Shown here in pieces: positions 43,823 to 45,984 of a stretch of 45,984 bases of DNA. The stretch spans positions 1 to 45,984 of the forward strand of contig CAIXPF010000031.1 of assembly GCA_903921205.1 (NCBI GenBank), read 5' to 3'. This DNA is from an uncultured Acidimicrobiia bacterium (GTDB lineage Bacteria > Actinomycetota > Acidimicrobiia > Acidimicrobiales > CAIXPF01). Under the pieces are notes generated by a model that searched no databases, was not told the DNA's origin, and worked only from the letters and a program-made list of their open reading frames with translations. Position numbers and translations under genes: made by a program. How positions within the stretch are numbered: the stretch's first letter is position 1; every line of letters begins with the position of its first letter.

Positions 43823-44869
43823 GTGCGATTCCAGGCGCGGACCCTCGAGGCAGTCGACGACGACGCCATGCAGCAGCTCTACCGGGAGCGCGGGTGGACC
43901 GACGGGCTTCCGGTGGTGGCTCCCACGCCGGCCAGGGTCGAGTCCATGCTCGCGTTCGGCGGCTTCGCACCGGACCAGGTCATCGGGGTCGAGCTGGTCA
44001 AGCAACGGGCGCTCACGGCGGAGAAGGTGGCGATCAACGCGGTGTTGGCCGGGTGCCTGCCACCGGACTTCCCGGTGGTGGCGGCGGCGATCGAGGCCAT
44101 GTGCAAGGAGGAGTTCCTGGTGCACGGGGCCACCGCCTCGACGGGCGGGTGTGCCGTCCTGCTGGTGGTCAACGGGCCGATCCGCCGTCAGCTCGCCATG
44201 TCGTCCACCTTCTCGGTTCTCGCCGGCCCGGACCGGGCGTCGGTGTGCATCGGCCGGGCCGTCCGACTGGTGCTGCGCAACCTGCTCGAGGTTCGCCCCG
44301 GCGAGCTCGACCGCTCCACCCTGGGCCACCCCGGCAAGCTGTCGTGGTGCCTCGCCGAGGATGAAGAGGGCGGCGCGCCGTGGCTCCCGTTGGGCACCGA
44401 GCGCGGCATGCCCGACGACGTCAGCTCCGTCACCGCCTTCGCCGCCTCCGCACCCCGCCAGATCATGAACGAATGGACGACCGACCCCGTCGAACTGCTC
44501 ACCACGGTGGTCGCGGAGATCAAGGCGACCATGCTGCACTACTCGATCTGGTCGGGGAACTACGCCGTGGTCCTGCCGCCGCAGATCCGCGCGGTCCTGC
44601 ATCAGGCCGGCTGGTCCAAGGCCGATGTCCGCCGCTTCGTCTACGAACAGGCGGTGGTGCGTCGCTCCGACTGGGAACGGGTCGGCAAGGCCGCCGTGGT
44701 CAACGACCGCAACCGTGACTTCGAGTACCGGGCCCTGCCCTCGCCGGATCACCTGCTGGTGATCTCCGCCGGCGGGGAGGCCGGCGGATTCGCCGCCGTC
44801 ATCCCGCCCTGGCTCGGCCCGAAGTCGGCCGCCACCACCGCCGCCATCGGCGTCTGCATCGACTGCTGA
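43823..44869 (+). CDS. Conserved hypothetical partner of the UGSC selenoprotein, C-terminal CxxC
   Basis: 348 residues from GTG 43823. Conserved-looking stretches: YRERGWTDGLPVVAPTPARVESML, TAEKVAINAVLAGCLPPDFPVVAAAIEAM, STGGCAVLLVVNGPIRRQLAM, ASVCIGRAVRLVLRNLLEVRPGELD and HPGKLSWCLAEDEEG. The protein ends GVCIDC, so C345 and C348 form a CxxC at the very C-terminus, placed like the mobile redox tails of some reductases. I recall this family beside UGSC genes but know no function. TACAAC ends 6 nt before GTG 43823; ATG 43784 and ATG 43868 are alternative starts. The UGSC gene begins 27 nt downstream with its own GAAAGGA site. Confidence 0.72.
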   Translation: MRFQARTLEAVDDDAMQQLYRERGWTDGLPVVAPTPARVESMLAFGGFAPDQVIGVELVKQRALTAEKVAINAVLAGCLPPDFPVVAAAIEAMCKEEFLVHGATASTGGCAVLLVVNGPIRRQLAMSSTFSVLAGPDRASVCIGRAVRLVLRNLLEVRPGELDRSTLGHPGKLSWCLAEDEEGGAPWLPLGTERGMPDDVSSVTAFAASAPRQIMNEWTTDPVELLTTVVAEIKATMLHYSIWSGNYAVVLPPQIRAVLHQAGWSKADVRRFVYEQAVVRRSDWERVGKAAVVNDRNRDFEYRALPSPDHLLVISAGGEAGGFAAVIPPWLGPKSAATTAAIGVCIDC

Positions 44870-44896
44870 ACCGGACGAGCCGAAAGGAACCTACCG

Positions 44897-45421
44897 ATGA
44901 GTATGACCGTGCTCGACCCCAGCTTCGAGGAGGACGCCGCCACCGTCGTGTTGCCGCAACGGCCGCACAGTCTCGCCGGCGCCACCGTGGGCTTCATCTC
45001 CAACGGTAAGCAGGGAACCAAGGGATTCTTCGCCCATCTCGAGCGCCTACTGCGCGACGAGTGGGGCGTGGCCGAGGTGGTCTACCGCACGAAGCGGAAC
45101 TACTCGGCGCCGGCAGAGACCGAGCTGATCAACGAGGCCGCAGGTTGGGCCGCCACCTTCGCCGGTATCGGCGATTGAGGCAGCTGCTCGTCGTGCAGTT
45201 TGCACGACGCTGTCAGCTCGGAACGCGCCGGCACCCCCGCCGTCGGGGTGATGACCGTGCCCTTCGTCAACGGGGCCGAGCTCATGGCCCAGGCGCTCGG
45301 AGTCCCGGGCTACCCGTTCGTGGTCATCTCCCACCCGATCTCCTCGGCAACCGACGCCGAACTCGAGGCCAAGGCCCGCCACACCCTCGAACAAGCCCGC
45401 CGGTTGCTGCTGACGCCATGA
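44897..45421 (+). CDS. UGSC-family selenoprotein, with in-frame UGA
   Basis: 174 residues if TGA 45176-45178 is read as Sec94, in GIGD-U-GSCSSCSLHDA. This is the signature that names the UGSC (seleno)protein family, in which Cys forms (CGSC) also exist. Upstream sequence has ATVGFISNGKQGTKGFFAHLERLL; downstream has AGTPAVGVMTVPFVNG and GYPFVVISHPISSATDAELEAKA, a Rossmann-like alpha/beta pattern. The frame is unbroken except for the UGA, and a SECIS-like hairpin follows it. Without Sec the gene would be cut to 93 residues. AAAGGA lies about 8 nt before ATG 44897. Redox function is likely, but substrate and partner are unknown; the upstream gene is the prime candidate. Confidence 0.88.
45182..45218 (+). 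promoter_or_regulatory. Bacterial SECIS-like element after the UGA of the UGSC gene
   Basis: Apical stem CGTCGTGCA (45189-45197) pairs with TGCACGACG (45201-45209) around the loop GTT. A lower stem AGCTG (45182-45186) pairs with CAGCT (45214-45218). The loop begins 19 nt after the UGA. A G-U in the apical loop at this distance is what bacterial SelB recognition requires. Confidence 0.78.
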
Positions 45422-45474
45422 ACGACCCGGCGCTGGTTTCGCCGAAGGAGCAACGGGGCAGATACCTCCCATGA
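45418..45474 (+). other. 18-codon ORF bridging the UGSC and lipoprotein genes
   Basis: ATG 45418 overlaps the UGSC stop (ATGA), and the TGA at 45472-45474 overlaps the ATG of the next gene (ATGA again). The 18-residue product has no recognisable feature. It may be chance, or may carry ribosomes through to the lipoprotein start. Confidence 0.25.
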
Positions 45475-45984
45475 CGACCGAAACCACCGCGGTGTCGCCT
45501 CCGGCTCCGGCGAGACCCCAGCGGCGTCGGGCCGGCCACGCCCTGATCGCCCTCGCCCTGCTCCTCGGCAGCGGAGCTGCCGCCTCCTGCAGCAGCGACG
45601 ACTCGGCCACCCCGAGCGGCACCTCGGTGAGCAGCAGCACACCGATGGGCACCTCGTCTCGGCCGACCACGAGCTCGACATCCGGCTCGACCACGGTTCC
45701 CGCACCAAGCACCTCCGCCGGGCCGACCACCATCGCCGCAACCACCACGACGGCAACCACCACGACGGCAACCACCCCGGCGATCCCGCCGACCACCACG
45801 GCACCGCCCGGACCGGCATTCCAGCCGGCGACCGCCGTGGTGGAACAGAACTTCCCCGGCACCAACCGTCTGGCGGTGCTCACCGATGTCCGCCTGGGCC
45901 GCAACGACGGTTTCGACCGGGTGGTGTTCCAGTTCCGCGACGACGACGCCCTGCCCGGCTACCTGGTCGACTACCGGCCGCTAC
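45471..45984 (+). CDS. AMIN-like-domain lipoprotein (3' partial)
   Basis: The frame is open to the right edge: 171 complete codons. MTTETTAVSP starts a cytoplasmic stretch with PQRRRAGHALIALALLLGSGAAAS|C40, a lipoprotein signal. A Thr/Ser-rich linker (about 41-115) includes TTTTATTTTATT repeats. Then VLTDVRLGRNDGFDRVVFQFRDD begins an AMIN-like domain, a beta domain found in exported actinobacterial proteins and thought to bind cell-envelope glycans. ATG 45471 follows the UGSC stop by about 50 nt with GGGGCAG upstream, so read-through from the UGSC operon is possible. Confidence 0.8.
   Translation, partial: MTTETTAVSPPAPARPQRRRAGHALIALALLLGSGAAASCSSDDSATPSGTSVSSSTPMGTSSRPTTSSTSGSTTVPAPSTSAGPTTIAATTTTATTTTATTPAIPPTTTAPPGPAFQPATAVVEQNFPGTNRLAVLTDVRLGRNDGFDRVVFQFRDDDALPGYLVDYRPL

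Noticed and set aside
44867-44896. The stop of the UGSC partner gene is also a TGA, preceded by Cys, and is in frame with the UGSC gene, so read-through would fuse the two
   Set aside because: No hairpin with a GU loop follows this TGA, and a good ribosome binding site and ATG for the next gene lie in the 27-nt gap. It is taken as a normal stop.

Overview
The window is GC-rich throughout, with dense coding on both strands and many GTG starts. The gene content is actinobacterial: F420-type oxidoreductases (LLM and PPOX families), CaiB-like CoA transferases, paired carboxyltransferase beta subunits, DUF4916, an AMIN-like lipoprotein, and an Ala/Lys/Pro-rich basic protein tail. Together these suggest an Actinomycetota chromosome, most likely an Acidimicrobiia-type lineage; this assignment is inferred from content. 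I see no rRNA, tRNA, CRISPR array, insertion sequence or prophage.

The most notable content is two genes that a standard caller would break in two. At 2485-3579 a ResA/redoxin-like protein runs through an in-frame TGA (2830-2832) in the context WAPY-U-GC, followed at once by a bacterial SECIS-like hairpin. At 44897-45421 a UGSC-family protein runs through an in-frame TGA (45176-45178), again followed by a hairpin with GU in its apical loop. Both are read here as selenoproteins. No selA, selB, selC or selD is in the window, so that machinery must lie elsewhere. The UGSC gene follows a conserved hypothetical gene whose product ends in a C-terminal CxxC, suggesting a two-gene redox unit.

Layout. 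1-4115: basic protein tail, tandem universal stress protein, DUF4916 protein, PPOX protein, Sec-containing ResA-like protein and a Nudix hydrolase. 4100-10527 (minus strand): a tightly packed run of PAS histidine kinase, Cys-rich protein, CoA transferase and EamA transporter, preceded by ftsH. 10674-17633: an 864-residue double CoA transferase, an MBL hydrolase with a CsoR/FrmR-type operator, enoyl-CoA hydratase, and an LLM oxidoreductase coupled to a 14-TM MFS exporter. 17761-22141: fhs, type II peroxiredoxin, aldo/keto reductase and intradiol dioxygenase. 22142-28220: a repeat-rich spacer, M15 lipoprotein, VOC protein, then a peroxide-defence block (PerR-like regulator with all five PerR sensing residues, rubrerythrin without rubredoxin, GlpC-like FeS protein, DUF3501), then a MarR regulator. 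28248-35920: ankyrin protein, VOC protein, a deacetylase/PDR-reductase pair, NIPSNAP protein, CbbX-like AAA ATPase, and two tandem acyl-CoA carboxylase beta subunits. 35961-45984: SGNH lipoprotein, MFS exporter, PhyH-like dioxygenase divergent from a TetR regulator, a four-GAF histidine kinase, the UGSC pair, and the start of an AMIN-like lipoprotein.

Two genome-wide habits show. Many genes carry a TANNNT hexamer ending 6-8 nt before the start codon and lack a Shine-Dalgarno site, implying widespread leaderless transcription. Short tandem repeats (period 5-27 bp) recur at gene ends, in spacers and in protein linkers. Redox and peroxide handling (two selenoproteins, peroxiredoxin, rubrerythrin block, Nudix) is the strongest functional theme; fatty-acid/CoA and aromatic-compound metabolism is the second.
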